DNA of 64,000 nucleotides from Marinomonas pontica (GTDB lineage Bacteria > Pseudomonadota > Gammaproteobacteria > Pseudomonadales > Marinomonadaceae): positions 124,001-188,000 of the forward strand of contig NZ_JAODTL010000022.1 in the NCBI RefSeq assembly GCF_026191375.1, given 5' to 3'. The position numbers and the translations under genes are program-made. Each line of letters opens with the position of its first letter. Position 1 is the stretch's first letter. The notes beneath the pieces are model-generated. The model saw only the letters and a program-made list of their open reading frames with translations, was not told the DNA's origin and ran no database searches. Shown here piece after piece: positions 56,191-64,000 of this stretch.

Positions 56191-58646
56191 ATTTTACATT
56201 TCGATTAATGCTGCGAGATATTCGCAGTGGCGACTTATTAACCTTATTGTTTGCCTTAATTATATCTGTGAGCACAGTCACCTCAATAGGCTTGTTTATT
56301 GATCGTTTGCAATTGTCATTTGAGCAAGAGTCGGCCAACTTACTAGCGGCTGATCGCTTAGTTCGATCTGATGACACTATTGCCAAAGATTGGGAAGACA
56401 AAGCATCGGAGCTGACGCTAAAGACGGCCCAGCGTACGTCATTTACGACCATGTTGTTCGCGGGAGATTCACTGCAACTTTCTCAAATAAGTGCTGTGAC
56501 AAATAGCTACCCATTAAAGGGTACTTTCCTGGTCGATGATGAGCTTTTTGGCGTAGGTAGGAAATCCACAAGCTCACCGGAAAAAGGCAATATTTGGGTG
56601 TCCTCACGTTTGGCGAGTTTGTTGAATATTCAGCTAGGTGACAAGGTTGAGGTAGGGGATGCCACCTTAACCGTGTCTAAATATTTGGTTCGCGACCCAG
56701 GCTCTAGTTCTTCTGCATTTGCTATTTCTCCCCGTGCTGTAATGAGTATGGATGATCTAGAATCCACCCATGTCATCATCCCTGGTAGCCGCGTGCGTTA
56801 TTCCTTGTTACTTGCTGGCGACAAAGATGCGCTGCAAGCGTATCAGAACTGGCTTGAGCCGCAGCTAAATGAAGGACAGCGCTGGCAAACACCGACTCAA
56901 CGGGGCGAACGCATCGGTGATACCATCGGACGTGCGGAATCTTTCTTATTGCTAGCGGGTACATTGGCGGTCGTAATGTCTGGCGTGGCGATGGCTTTGG
57001 CTTCTGCTCGATTTGTAAAACGGCATTTAATGCAAGTGGCTATCCTAAAAACTCTTGGGGCAACGCCGCCGCTCCTTAGACGTATCTTCTTTCAACAATT
57101 ATTTGCCTTATTTGTTGTTGGAGCCGGGTTGGGATTAGCAATTGGCTGGGGATTGCAAGAGGTCATTGCTTCCTTGTTATCTGGTCTGATGTCGACCGCT
57201 TTGCCTGAACCATCGTTTGCCCGTTTATGGTTAGGAGCGGCAACAGGCCTAATTTCTATGTTGGTTTTTTGCTTACCTCTTATGTCACATTTGATTAAAA
57301 TTTCACCGCTGTCAGTATTGCAACCAAATGCGAAGGTGGAGCTCAACAGTTTGTTCATATATCTGGTGGGGTTTGTTGGGATGTATGCTCTGATGTGCGT
57401 GTATACGAAAGGTTTTTTGTTGCCAAGTATTATGACGGCCGCGATTGCAGGGATTGCATTGCTGGTTGCTGCAATCGGTTGGTTGGCTTTTAAGTTGGGA
57501 CGTTCATTGACATCTGGCGCAACAAGCGGGTGGCAAATAGGCTTGGCAGCGTTGTACAGAAGGCTAATTCCGAATCTATTCCAGCTGCTGGTGTTTACTC
57601 TTATTATCATGCTTGGGCTGATTCTTATTGGTATAAAATCCAGCTTAATTTCAGATTGGCAACAACAATTGCCCGAAGATGCTCCCAACCATTATTTATT
57701 CAATGTTCAAGCCGATCAAGTTGACGCGATAAATGATCAAACCGCCCAATTAGGCGTAAAAAGATCCGATTGGTATCCAATGGTGCGTGGTCGTGTCACC
57801 GCAGTAAACGATGAATCTGTTCAATTCCTTTACCCAGAAGAAAGAGGCGAACCAGAACTCTATGAACGTGAGCTTAATCTGACTTGGTCAGACAACCTTG
57901 GTAAGGGTAATGAATTGGTGGAAGGCGACTTTTCGGCTGAGGGTCTATCTGTTGAGCAAAAAGCAGCCAAAGAAGCGAACTTGAGTATAGGTGATGAACT
58001 GACCATTAATATTGGTGGCAATATCGTTACCTTGCCTATTACCTCAATTCGAACGGTCGATTGGGGGTCTATGCAGCCGAATTTTTATCTCATTTTGCCA
58101 AAAAGTGCGCTGGAAAATTACCCTGCGAATTTTGTAAGTAGTCTGTTCATTGGGGGCGATGACGCTCAGCCTTTTTATAAAGCCATGTCGTCATTTCCCA
58201 CTGTGTCTATCCTGAACGTTGGGGATGTTTTAAAACAAATACAAACCATCATTGGGCAGCTTTCTCAAGCGATTCAACTGGTTCTTCTCTGCATTTTGAG
58301 TGCTGGGGCGCTGGTTTTATTGGCCAGTGTTCGATCTACTCTAGAGGAACGCTTAGAAGAAGGCGCTTTGTTGCGCGTGCTTGGGGCCAGAAGCGCACTG
58401 GTTCGACAAGCCTTATTAGTTGAGTTTGGTGCTCTTGGCATTTTTTCTGGACTCATCGCTGCGATAGGGGCAGAAAGCTGTTTGTATGGTTTGCAGGTTT
58501 TTGTGTTTAATGCACAAGCCAGTTTTCACCCCTTATTGTGGTTGATTGGTCCTGTCATTGGTGTATTCGTTATTTCAACCATTGGTGTCTTTGCCAGTAG
58601 GACTGTGTTAAAAGTGCCTCCCATGCATTTGTTGCGTGATTTATAG
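56187..58646 (+). CDS. ybbP: ABC transporter permease YbbP (FtsX-like)
   Basis: An 819-residue inner-membrane protein with an N-terminal membrane helix, a periplasmic domain (about 40-245), and a first FtsX core of four helices (about 255-385). Further helices at about 390-490 are followed by a second periplasmic region and a C-terminal FtsX core (about 690-810). This ten-helix layout matches E. coli YbbP (804 residues). With YbbA it forms a type VII-like mechanotransmission ABC system. The substrate is unknown; a link to TesA is suggested only by gene order. Confidence 0.92.
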   Translation: MNFTFRLMLRDIRSGDLLTLLFALIISVSTVTSIGLFIDRLQLSFEQESANLLAADRLVRSDDTIAKDWEDKASELTLKTAQRTSFTTMLFAGDSLQLSQISAVTNSYPLKGTFLVDDELFGVGRKSTSSPEKGNIWVSSRLASLLNIQLGDKVEVGDATLTVSKYLVRDPGSSSSAFAISPRAVMSMDDLESTHVIIPGSRVRYSLLLAGDKDALQAYQNWLEPQLNEGQRWQTPTQRGERIGDTIGRAESFLLLAGTLAVVMSGVAMALASARFVKRHLMQVAILKTLGATPPLLRRIFFQQLFALFVVGAGLGLAIGWGLQEVIASLLSGLMSTALPEPSFARLWLGAATGLISMLVFCLPLMSHLIKISPLSVLQPNAKVELNSLFIYLVGFVGMYALMCVYTKGFLLPSIMTAAIAGIALLVAAIGWLAFKLGRSLTSGATSGWQIGLAALYRRLIPNLFQLLVFTLIIMLGLILIGIKSSLISDWQQQLPEDAPNHYLFNVQADQVDAINDQTAQLGVKRSDWYPMVRGRVTAVNDESVQFLYPEERGEPELYERELNLTWSDNLGKGNELVEGDFSAEGLSVEQKAAKEANLSIGDELTINIGGNIVTLPITSIRTVDWGSMQPNFYLILPKSALENYPANFVSSLFIGGDDAQPFYKAMSSFPTVSILNVGDVLKQIQTIIGQLSQAIQLVLLCILSAGALVLLASVRSTLEERLEEGALLRVLGARSALVRQALLVEFGALGIFSGLIAAIGAESCLYGLQVFVFNAQASFHPLLWLIGPVIGVFVISTIGVFASRTVLKVPPMHLLRDL

Positions 58647-58676
58647 TCGGTGTTATTAGCAAACTAGGCTGTTGAA

Positions 58677-61022
58677 ATGTTTATAGAAAAACAAGGCTAC
58701 ATCGTGAGTCGTCATACTAAAGATGTGGATGGCCACATTGAGATGAGCCTTTTTATAAAAACGCAGGAAGGAACGGTGAAAGTCTTTCCTGATCGACAGC
58801 TTAGTGTGTTCTTTACCAATGCTCCGCTTGATCGTCTCCCTCAAAATGTGACAGGAATCCAATGTCGCTTATCATCTTATCGGTCGTTCGAGAATGAAGC
58901 CGTTACTTTGGTGCAAAGCAACAGTTTGATGCTCCACCAGCAGATGATCAATCAAGTTCGCCAACAAGGTTTTGCCGTCTATGAAGAAGATATCAAGCCT
59001 CATAACCGCTATTTAATGGAGCGTAATATCCGTGGAGCAGTGCGCTTTATCGGCGAGCCGGATACAAATCAGCAGGTATTTCGTCAAGCGCGAGTCATCG
59101 CAGGAGATTGGAAACCCAGTTGGAAAGTGTGGTCCTTAGATATTGAGACTTCGGTTTCGACCAATACCTTGCTGTCTATAGGTATTACCGCAAAGGATCA
59201 GCGTGTTGCGTTTGTTGTCACCCCTAAGGCCGCTGTTTCAGACACAATTCGACGTTTTGATGATGAAAATAGTCTATTACTGGCTTTTATAAGATTCGTG
59301 AGAAAGCATTCACCGGATATTTTTATCGGCTGGAATTTAATCGGTTTTGATTTGCAATTTATTGATCAGCGGTGTCAAGCCTTAGGCATTCGTCCTGCAT
59401 TTGGTGCTAATGGTGAAAGCTGGAGCATTCGTTCATCAGATAACCAAGGAAAGTACTTTGCCAGTATTCCTGGACGTGTCGCTTTGGATGGCATTACTTT
59501 GCTAAAAGTGGGGGGCTATCAGTTTGAATCTTTTAGTTTAAACAATGTCAGTAAAGAAATTCTCGATGATGGAAAGTTATTGCATGGTAATGAGCGATGG
59601 CAGGAAATCGAACGGCTTCACAGGGAAGATTTAGATGCCTTTGTGGCGTATAACTTACAAGACTGTGATTTGGTCATGCGCATTTTTGACAAGCTAAAAT
59701 TGATAGAGCTACAGCAAACACGAGTGGATTTAACCGGCATCCCTTTTGAACAAACCGGTGGTTCTGTAGCTGCCTTCGAAAACCTCTATTTACCCAGACT
59801 CCACAAAGCCGGCTGGGTGGCTCCAGCCTGGCGTGACGAAGATTTTGTGGCCAGTCCTGGCGGTTTTGTTATGTCTTCCATTCCTGGCTTGTATAAAAAC
59901 GTTTTGGTGTTTGACTTTAAAAGTCTGTACCCGAGTATTATCCGTACCTTTCATATTGATCCACTGGCTCGCATTACGGCCAAACTCGTTTCGGACCTAC
60001 CTGCAACAGCATCAACTAGGTTGGTGCCGGGCTTTTTAGGCGCACATTTTGATCGTCAATACGCCATTTTACCCACCCTTGTTGGGGAGTTAGCCAACGC
60101 AAGGGAGGCAGCCAAGCAATCTGGTAACAGCATTCTAAGTTACGCCATTAAAATCATTATGAATTCGTTTTACGGTGTACTGGGTTCAAATGTCTGTCGC
60201 TTCTACCATGCGGAGTTAGCCAGCTCTATTACTATGCGCGGTCATGAATTACTGGGGCGAACAAAACGTTGGATGGAGGAACGGGGCGCTACCGTAATTT
60301 ATGGCGATACCGATTCTCTGTTTGTTACTTTACATGATAAATCCAATGTCGACCCTAAAATACAGGGGCTGCAGTTACGAAAAGACATAAACACCTGCCT
60401 TTCACAATGGTGCCAAGAGTACGCTCAATTAAATTCTCATTTAGAACTTGAATTTGAACGCGTATATGAGCGTTTCTTTATGCCAACCATTCGAGGACAA
60501 GAGGAAGGAAGCAAAAAGCGTTATGCTGGGCAATCAGGTGGTCAACTTGTCTTTAAAGGTTTGGAAGCGGCTCGAACCGATTGGACGCCATTAGCAAGGC
60601 AGTTCCAACGTACACTCTTTGAAAAAATCTTTAATGATGAAAATCCCATTGAGTACATTCAAAACGTGGTTGAAAGATTGCGAGCGGGTCTTTTTGATGA
60701 CCAGTTGGTATACAGCAAACAACTAAGTCGACCGCTGTCGTCGTATACGAAAAATATACCGCCACATGTTCGTGCCGCGGCTATGATTGATCAGAAAAGG
60801 GCCGAACAAGGCTTGCCTCTTGAATACAATAAGGGGCGAAAACGAGTGTATTATGTTTATCAAAGATCGGGGGTTATGCCCTATGAGGGCGCAGAAACCT
60901 TGGTTGACTTAGACTACGAACACTATATTGAAAAGCAGATTGAGCCCATTGCGGACAGTATTTTGCCCTTTTTTAAAACCAATATGGCCAATCTTCTTTC
61001 TCAGCAAATATCTTTACTTTAG
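58677..61022 (+). CDS. polB: DNA polymerase II
   Basis: A family B polymerase of 781 residues (E. coli 783), used in damage tolerance and restart. The proofreading Exo I motif is SLDIETS at about 153-159, Exo II is IGWNLIGFDLQF and Exo III is YNLQDCDLVMRI. Polymerase motif A is DFKSLYPSII near 412, motif B KIIMNSFYGVLGS, and motif C YGDTDSLFV near 542. All catalytic acidic residues are present. Whether it is under LexA control is not evident; I see no clear SOS box in the 30 bases before it. Confidence 0.96.
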   Translation: MFIEKQGYIVSRHTKDVDGHIEMSLFIKTQEGTVKVFPDRQLSVFFTNAPLDRLPQNVTGIQCRLSSYRSFENEAVTLVQSNSLMLHQQMINQVRQQGFAVYEEDIKPHNRYLMERNIRGAVRFIGEPDTNQQVFRQARVIAGDWKPSWKVWSLDIETSVSTNTLLSIGITAKDQRVAFVVTPKAAVSDTIRRFDDENSLLLAFIRFVRKHSPDIFIGWNLIGFDLQFIDQRCQALGIRPAFGANGESWSIRSSDNQGKYFASIPGRVALDGITLLKVGGYQFESFSLNNVSKEILDDGKLLHGNERWQEIERLHREDLDAFVAYNLQDCDLVMRIFDKLKLIELQQTRVDLTGIPFEQTGGSVAAFENLYLPRLHKAGWVAPAWRDEDFVASPGGFVMSSIPGLYKNVLVFDFKSLYPSIIRTFHIDPLARITAKLVSDLPATASTRLVPGFLGAHFDRQYAILPTLVGELANAREAAKQSGNSILSYAIKIIMNSFYGVLGSNVCRFYHAELASSITMRGHELLGRTKRWMEERGATVIYGDTDSLFVTLHDKSNVDPKIQGLQLRKDINTCLSQWCQEYAQLNSHLELEFERVYERFFMPTIRGQEEGSKKRYAGQSGGQLVFKGLEAARTDWTPLARQFQRTLFEKIFNDENPIEYIQNVVERLRAGLFDDQLVYSKQLSRPLSSYTKNIPPHVRAAAMIDQKRAEQGLPLEYNKGRKRVYYVYQRSGVMPYEGAETLVDLDYEHYIEKQIEPIADSILPFFKTNMANLLSQQISLL

Positions 61023-61030
61023 ACGGCAAG

Positions 61031-61807
61031 CTACACAGAAATACCAAATAAGCTCTTGGTGTTTTCACGGGTTGCTTTGATCAATTCTTCTATGGTGATA
61101 CCTTTTCGCTGCGCCACTTCTTGAGCGACCCAAGGCAAATATTTTGGATGGTTTCTTTTTGGCCGTGGACGAATATTTCTGGGTAATAAGTAAGGCGCAT
61201 CTGTTTCGATGAGCAATTTATCTAAAGGAATATGAGGGATAGACGCTTGTAAGTCAGCCCCACGCCGTTCATCACACACCCAACCTGTTATGCCGATGTA
61301 TAAACCTAACGCCAGATAGGCATCAAGCTCACGCTGACTTCCGGTAAAACAATGGATAATCGATTTTTCTGCTAAGTCGGGGTGCTTTGCCAAGGTAGCA
61401 ACCATTTCTTGGTGTGCGTCTCTTTCGTGTAAATACAACGGCAGTTGGTGCTCTGTGGCTAACTCTATCTGTTGATGGAAAGCGTACCGCTGCTCATCAG
61501 GTGTCGAATAATTGCGATTGAAATCCAATCCTGTTTCACCTATGGCGACAGGACGAGAAGTGTGTATTAACGCATTAATCTGGTCACGGGTCTTTTCCGA
61601 CCACGTTTTTGCTTGGTGAGGATGACATCCTAAAGTGTTCCACATATTAGGATGTTGTTGGCACAATGCCTGAATAAATTGGCTTTCTTCTAAGTCCGAA
61701 GCAATACATACCATGCCATCCACTGCTGACGCTTTCATTTCTGACAGAGTTTTATCTAAGTCATCGATAAAGTATGAGTGGTTAATATTGACACCAATAT
61801 CAATCAT
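61031..61807 (-). CDS. tatD: TatD family metal-dependent DNase
   Basis: A TIM-barrel metallohydrolase of 258 residues that closely resembles E. coli TatD. It has MIDIGVNINHS at the start, VAIGETGLDFNRN with the metal-ligand Glu, LPLYLHERDAHQE, IIHCFTGSQREL, YIGITGWVCDERRG and LIETDAPYLLPR. E. coli TatD is a 3'-5' exonuclease. The HxH of other TatD-family proteins is absent at the N terminus, as in E. coli TatD. It overlaps the HDOD gene by four bases; tatABC are not in the window. Confidence 0.94.
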   Translation of the reverse strand: MIDIGVNINHSYFIDDLDKTLSEMKASAVDGMVCIASDLEESQFIQALCQQHPNMWNTLGCHPHQAKTWSEKTRDQINALIHTSRPVAIGETGLDFNRNYSTPDEQRYAFHQQIELATEHQLPLYLHERDAHQEMVATLAKHPDLAEKSIIHCFTGSQRELDAYLALGLYIGITGWVCDERRGADLQASIPHIPLDKLLIETDAPYLLPRNIRPRPKRNHPKYLPWVAQEVAQRKGITIEELIKATRENTKSLFGISV

Positions 61808-62988
61808 AAAGACCCCATTTGACGCGCTTCTTTTAAGCTTTGAATGTACAGCTCACGAAGTGATTCTTGAGTCACCTCTTTGTCTGAAAGTTGTTCAAAT
61901 GGGATTCTTGACCATTGTCCAGATTCGTAAGCCTTAACCACGTTAAGAATGCCCCCGAGGTTGCCTTTAGACTCTAATAATGCGGCTTTAATGTTTGCTT
62001 CTAGGGGTAAATCCTTTAAAAGCAATGACAACTCTTCGTCTAGAAAGCTGGGTAAGTAAGAGAAAAGCCCCACTAAAAAAGCGCCTTCCAGTCTTGGGAA
62101 CAAATGAGCGGACAAGTTTTGGCAAAAACACGCCCTAGAAAGCGCCATAGAGAACAAGCAGGCCGGTTTACCTGTCACGCTGCCGAACATGACTAAACTC
62201 ACCCATTTGATTAAATCCCGAATGCCAATGATCTCAATGGCCCGCTGTGCGTTTGAAACATTAAATTGACTGCGATAGATCGCAGAGTGCGTTAATTTAA
62301 TGATTCGATAGGTCAATGTGGGGTCTCGCTCAATGTATTCAGCAAGAATTTTTGGGGAGGCTTCATGGTTATTGAGCGCCACCAACAAATCGATCAAAAT
62401 TGTTCGGTAGGACAAAATACGCTTACCTTTAATTGACGTCATTTTATGCAGAAAACCACCGCTAAAATGCCCCTTTGGTAGGGCTTCTAAGAGTTGGGCA
62501 TACTGCTCAGATTGTTCTACTTTATTGACCCAAACACATTTAGAGGATAGGGCGGGGTTTGCCATTGTCTCGATAACTTGTTCTACCGAAATTTTGTCTA
62601 GACTAAAAAATACATGGGAAAAGACGTTAAAAAAATCCGCAGACATGGGGGCGTTTTGTGGGTGAATAATACCTAATTGATGGCCTTGTAACCTGAGTTC
62701 CGATAAAAGTTCATAATCGGACTCGTTTAATGTAGAAGCAATCAAAAAAGTCACTAGATGTATGTTTTTTTGTAAGGGCAAAGCCTGAAGTTCGTCTAAA
62801 CTACTTTTAATGTAGATGGTTTTTTGTTGTGTTACTTCGATAAGATTCACATCAACGAATAAAGAGCTTAAAAACGATGCTTTATTGTCGTTAGTCACCC
62901 CGGCTGGGTGAAGTATGTAATACGCTACGGTTTCCGAATCGCGATTAACAACAGCCTTACGGCAAAAAAGTACATCGTTGTTATTCAT
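61804..62988 (-). CDS. HDOD domain protein with degenerate EAL-like N terminus (YuxH type)
   Basis: 394 residues. The N-terminal part (about 1-190) has the spacing of an EAL domain (LFCRKAVVNRDSETVAYYIL, then GHQLGIIHPQNAP, then GHFSGGFLHKM) but lacks the EAL catalytic residues. The C-terminal part (about 195-385) is HDOD (NHEASPKILAEYIERDPTLTYRIIKLTHSA, AIEIIGIRDLIKWV). Such proteins act in signalling and motility, with no phosphodiesterase activity expected when the EAL residues are lost. It is translationally coupled to tatD and divergent from cheV. Confidence 0.88.
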   Translation of the reverse strand: MNNNDVLFCRKAVVNRDSETVAYYILHPAGVTNDNKASFLSSLFVDVNLIEVTQQKTIYIKSSLDELQALPLQKNIHLVTFLIASTLNESDYELLSELRLQGHQLGIIHPQNAPMSADFFNVFSHVFFSLDKISVEQVIETMANPALSSKCVWVNKVEQSEQYAQLLEALPKGHFSGGFLHKMTSIKGKRILSYRTILIDLLVALNNHEASPKILAEYIERDPTLTYRIIKLTHSAIYRSQFNVSNAQRAIEIIGIRDLIKWVSLVMFGSVTGKPACLFSMALSRACFCQNLSAHLFPRLEGAFLVGLFSYLPSFLDEELSLLLKDLPLEANIKAALLESKGNLGGILNVVKAYESGQWSRIPFEQLSDKEVTQESLRELYIQSLKEARQMGSL

Positions 62989-63102
62989 TACGGGTCCTTG
63001 AAAAGAATAGTTGTCACAAAAAAATACTGTAACGGATAGTCGAATACAATATCATGGTATAAATGGATTAACGCCTTAATTTAAAAATGTTTGGAGTAAA
63101 AT

Positions 63103-64000
63103 ATGGCAAGCATGTTAGACGCTGTAGACCAAAGAACCAAGTTAGTGGGTGAAAACCGCTTGGAACTGTTGATGTTTCGCCTTGGTGGAATGCAAATGTT
63201 TGCAATAAACGTTTTTAAGGTTCAAGAGGTAGTGATGCTGCCTAAACTGAACTTAATGCCTCATCGTCACCCATCTGTGGCTGGTGTTACGCATTTTCGT
63301 GGTAGAACCGTTCCTGTTATCGACTTATCTGAATCCATTGGTATGAGACCCATTGATCGCTCTCAGCCCTGTAATCTTATTGTGACGGAATACAATAATA
63401 CCGTTCAGGGTTTTATGGTTGGTGAAGTAGATCGCATCATCAATATGAACTGGAACGAAATTTTGCCTCCACCAGATGGCACAGGTCGTCAACATTATTT
63501 AACGGCAATAACGCGGGTTAACGACCGTATTGTTGAAATCATCGATGTTGAAAAAGTCTTGGCTGAAATTTCTCCTTATGACAGCCGTGTCAGTGACGAT
63601 GTAATTGATAAAGAATTGCTAAAAGACGCAAAAGGTTTAGAGGTATTGGTTGTCGACGATTCATCTGTTGGTTTGGCTCAGTGTCGTTCAACATTGGATT
63701 TTATGGGCATCAAAGTCCATGAGGCGACGGATGGTAAGCGCGGTTTAGAGAAACTTAAAAAATGGGCTGATGAAGGCGAGAATGTGCCAGATAAGTTGCT
63801 CATGATGATTACTGACGCTGAAATGCCAGAAATGGACGGTTATCGACTGACTCGTGAAGTACGAGAAGATCCGCGCCTCAAAGACTTGCATATTGTCTTG
63901 CACACGTCGTTGAGCGGAAGCTTTAACAAGGCCATGGTGCAAAAAGTAGGTTGTGATGATTTCCTATCTAAATTCCAACCAGACAAATTGGCATCGTTAA
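63103..64000 (+). CDS. cheV: Chemotaxis protein CheV (3' end outside window)
   Basis: The reading frame starts at ATG 63103 (TTGGAG upstream) and runs open to the window edge after 299 codons. The N-terminal part (about 15-160) is a CheW coupling domain (LELLMFRLGGMQMFAINVFKVQEV, VAGVTHFRGRTVPVIDL). The C-terminal part (from about 180) is a response-regulator receiver with VLVVDDSS and the phospho-acceptor Asp in MITDAEMPEMDGY. CheV links chemoreceptors to CheA and adapts by phosphorylation. Only about ten residues should be missing. A motility or chemotaxis locus may continue beyond the edge. Confidence 0.94.
   Translation, partial: MASMLDAVDQRTKLVGENRLELLMFRLGGMQMFAINVFKVQEVVMLPKLNLMPHRHPSVAGVTHFRGRTVPVIDLSESIGMRPIDRSQPCNLIVTEYNNTVQGFMVGEVDRIINMNWNEILPPPDGTGRQHYLTAITRVNDRIVEIIDVEKVLAEISPYDSRVSDDVIDKELLKDAKGLEVLVVDDSSVGLAQCRSTLDFMGIKVHEATDGKRGLEKLKKWADEGENVPDKLLMMITDAEMPEMDGYRLTREVREDPRLKDLHIVLHTSLSGSFNKAMVQKVGCDDFLSKFQPDKLASL

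Noticed and set aside
57092-57688. 198-codon open frame on the minus strand inside ybbP
   Set aside because: It is antisense to membrane helices of ybbP, and its composition is explained by the hydrophobic codons of the real gene.
1-64000. CRISPR arrays, prophage, restriction or toxin-antitoxin systems
   Set aside because: I looked for regular repeats, integrases, transposases and defence-gene motifs and saw none; the content is housekeeping genes throughout.

Overview
The window looks like chromosomal core DNA of a marine gammaproteobacterium of the Oceanospirillales, most like Marinomonas. This rests on remembered protein families and gene orders (ruvCAB-tolQRAB-pal-cpoB, tesA/ybbA/ybbP, a Pseudomonas-type lysine/ornithine decarboxylase, a split YeeE-type transporter), not on a database search. 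The DNA is moderately AT-rich. Genes are tightly packed on both strands with many 1-4 base overlaps. I see no phage, transposon, CRISPR array, integrase or restriction/defence island, and no gene-free stretch longer than 300 bases (the longest are about 250-265).

Layout. 0-7.7 kb: Trm112-like protein, low-MW phosphatase, murB and murI, then a patatin-like phospholipase, a frameshifted FabH-like ketoacyl synthase, phosphoglucomutase and a spermidine-synthase-like protein. 7.8-19.5 kb: the large FAD/Fe-S dehydrogenase ydiJ, a frameshifted D-cysteine desulfhydrase-like gene, nadK, a GlpG-type rhomboid, yeaC, a DUF2797 protein, pepN and an unusual coiled-coil lipoprotein. 19.7-29.2 kb: metH with the cobalamin adenosyltransferase btuR beside it, a RidA-like protein, a stand-alone cyclic-nucleotide-binding protein, the ABC-F protein ybiT, a MOSC protein and a decarboxylase. 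29.4-37.7 kb: sulfur and iron handling (split YeeE transporter, TerB-like protein, sodB, cysDN, a MarR regulator with a siderophore-interacting protein) and a Gre-like protein. 37.9-46.8 kb: aspS, ruvCAB and the Tol-Pal operon. 46.8-64 kb: two tRNA-Lys, nadA, a membrane coiled-coil protein, ydjA, tRNA-Ser, a thioesterase, a degenerate GGDEF protein, yciH, an acetyltransferase, truC, a 2-hydroxyacid dehydrogenase, tesA, ybbA/ybbP, polB, tatD, an HDOD protein and the start of cheV.

Functional links: B12-dependent methionine synthesis (metH, btuR), sulfate activation (cysDN) near sulfur transport, envelope integrity (Tol-Pal, mur genes), Holliday-junction processing (ruvCAB), and a promoter that appears to carry both a MarR-type palindrome and a Fur-like box in front of a siderophore-utilisation gene.

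The most striking property of the window is technical. Nine single-base indels, nearly all in homopolymer runs, break eight otherwise well-conserved genes: the FabH-like gene, the desulfhydrase-like gene, pepN, metH (twice), a membrane coiled-coil gene at 32.1 kb, ruvB, tolR and the membrane coiled-coil gene at 48-49.6 kb. Correcting one base at each site gives proteins of the usual family length where a family is known. I read these as sequencing errors rather than gene decay. I did not find a clearly new multi-gene system. The best candidates for new biology are the lipoprotein at 17.9 kb, the MarR/Fur promoter at 37.1 kb and the pair of unknown genes at 30.4 kb.
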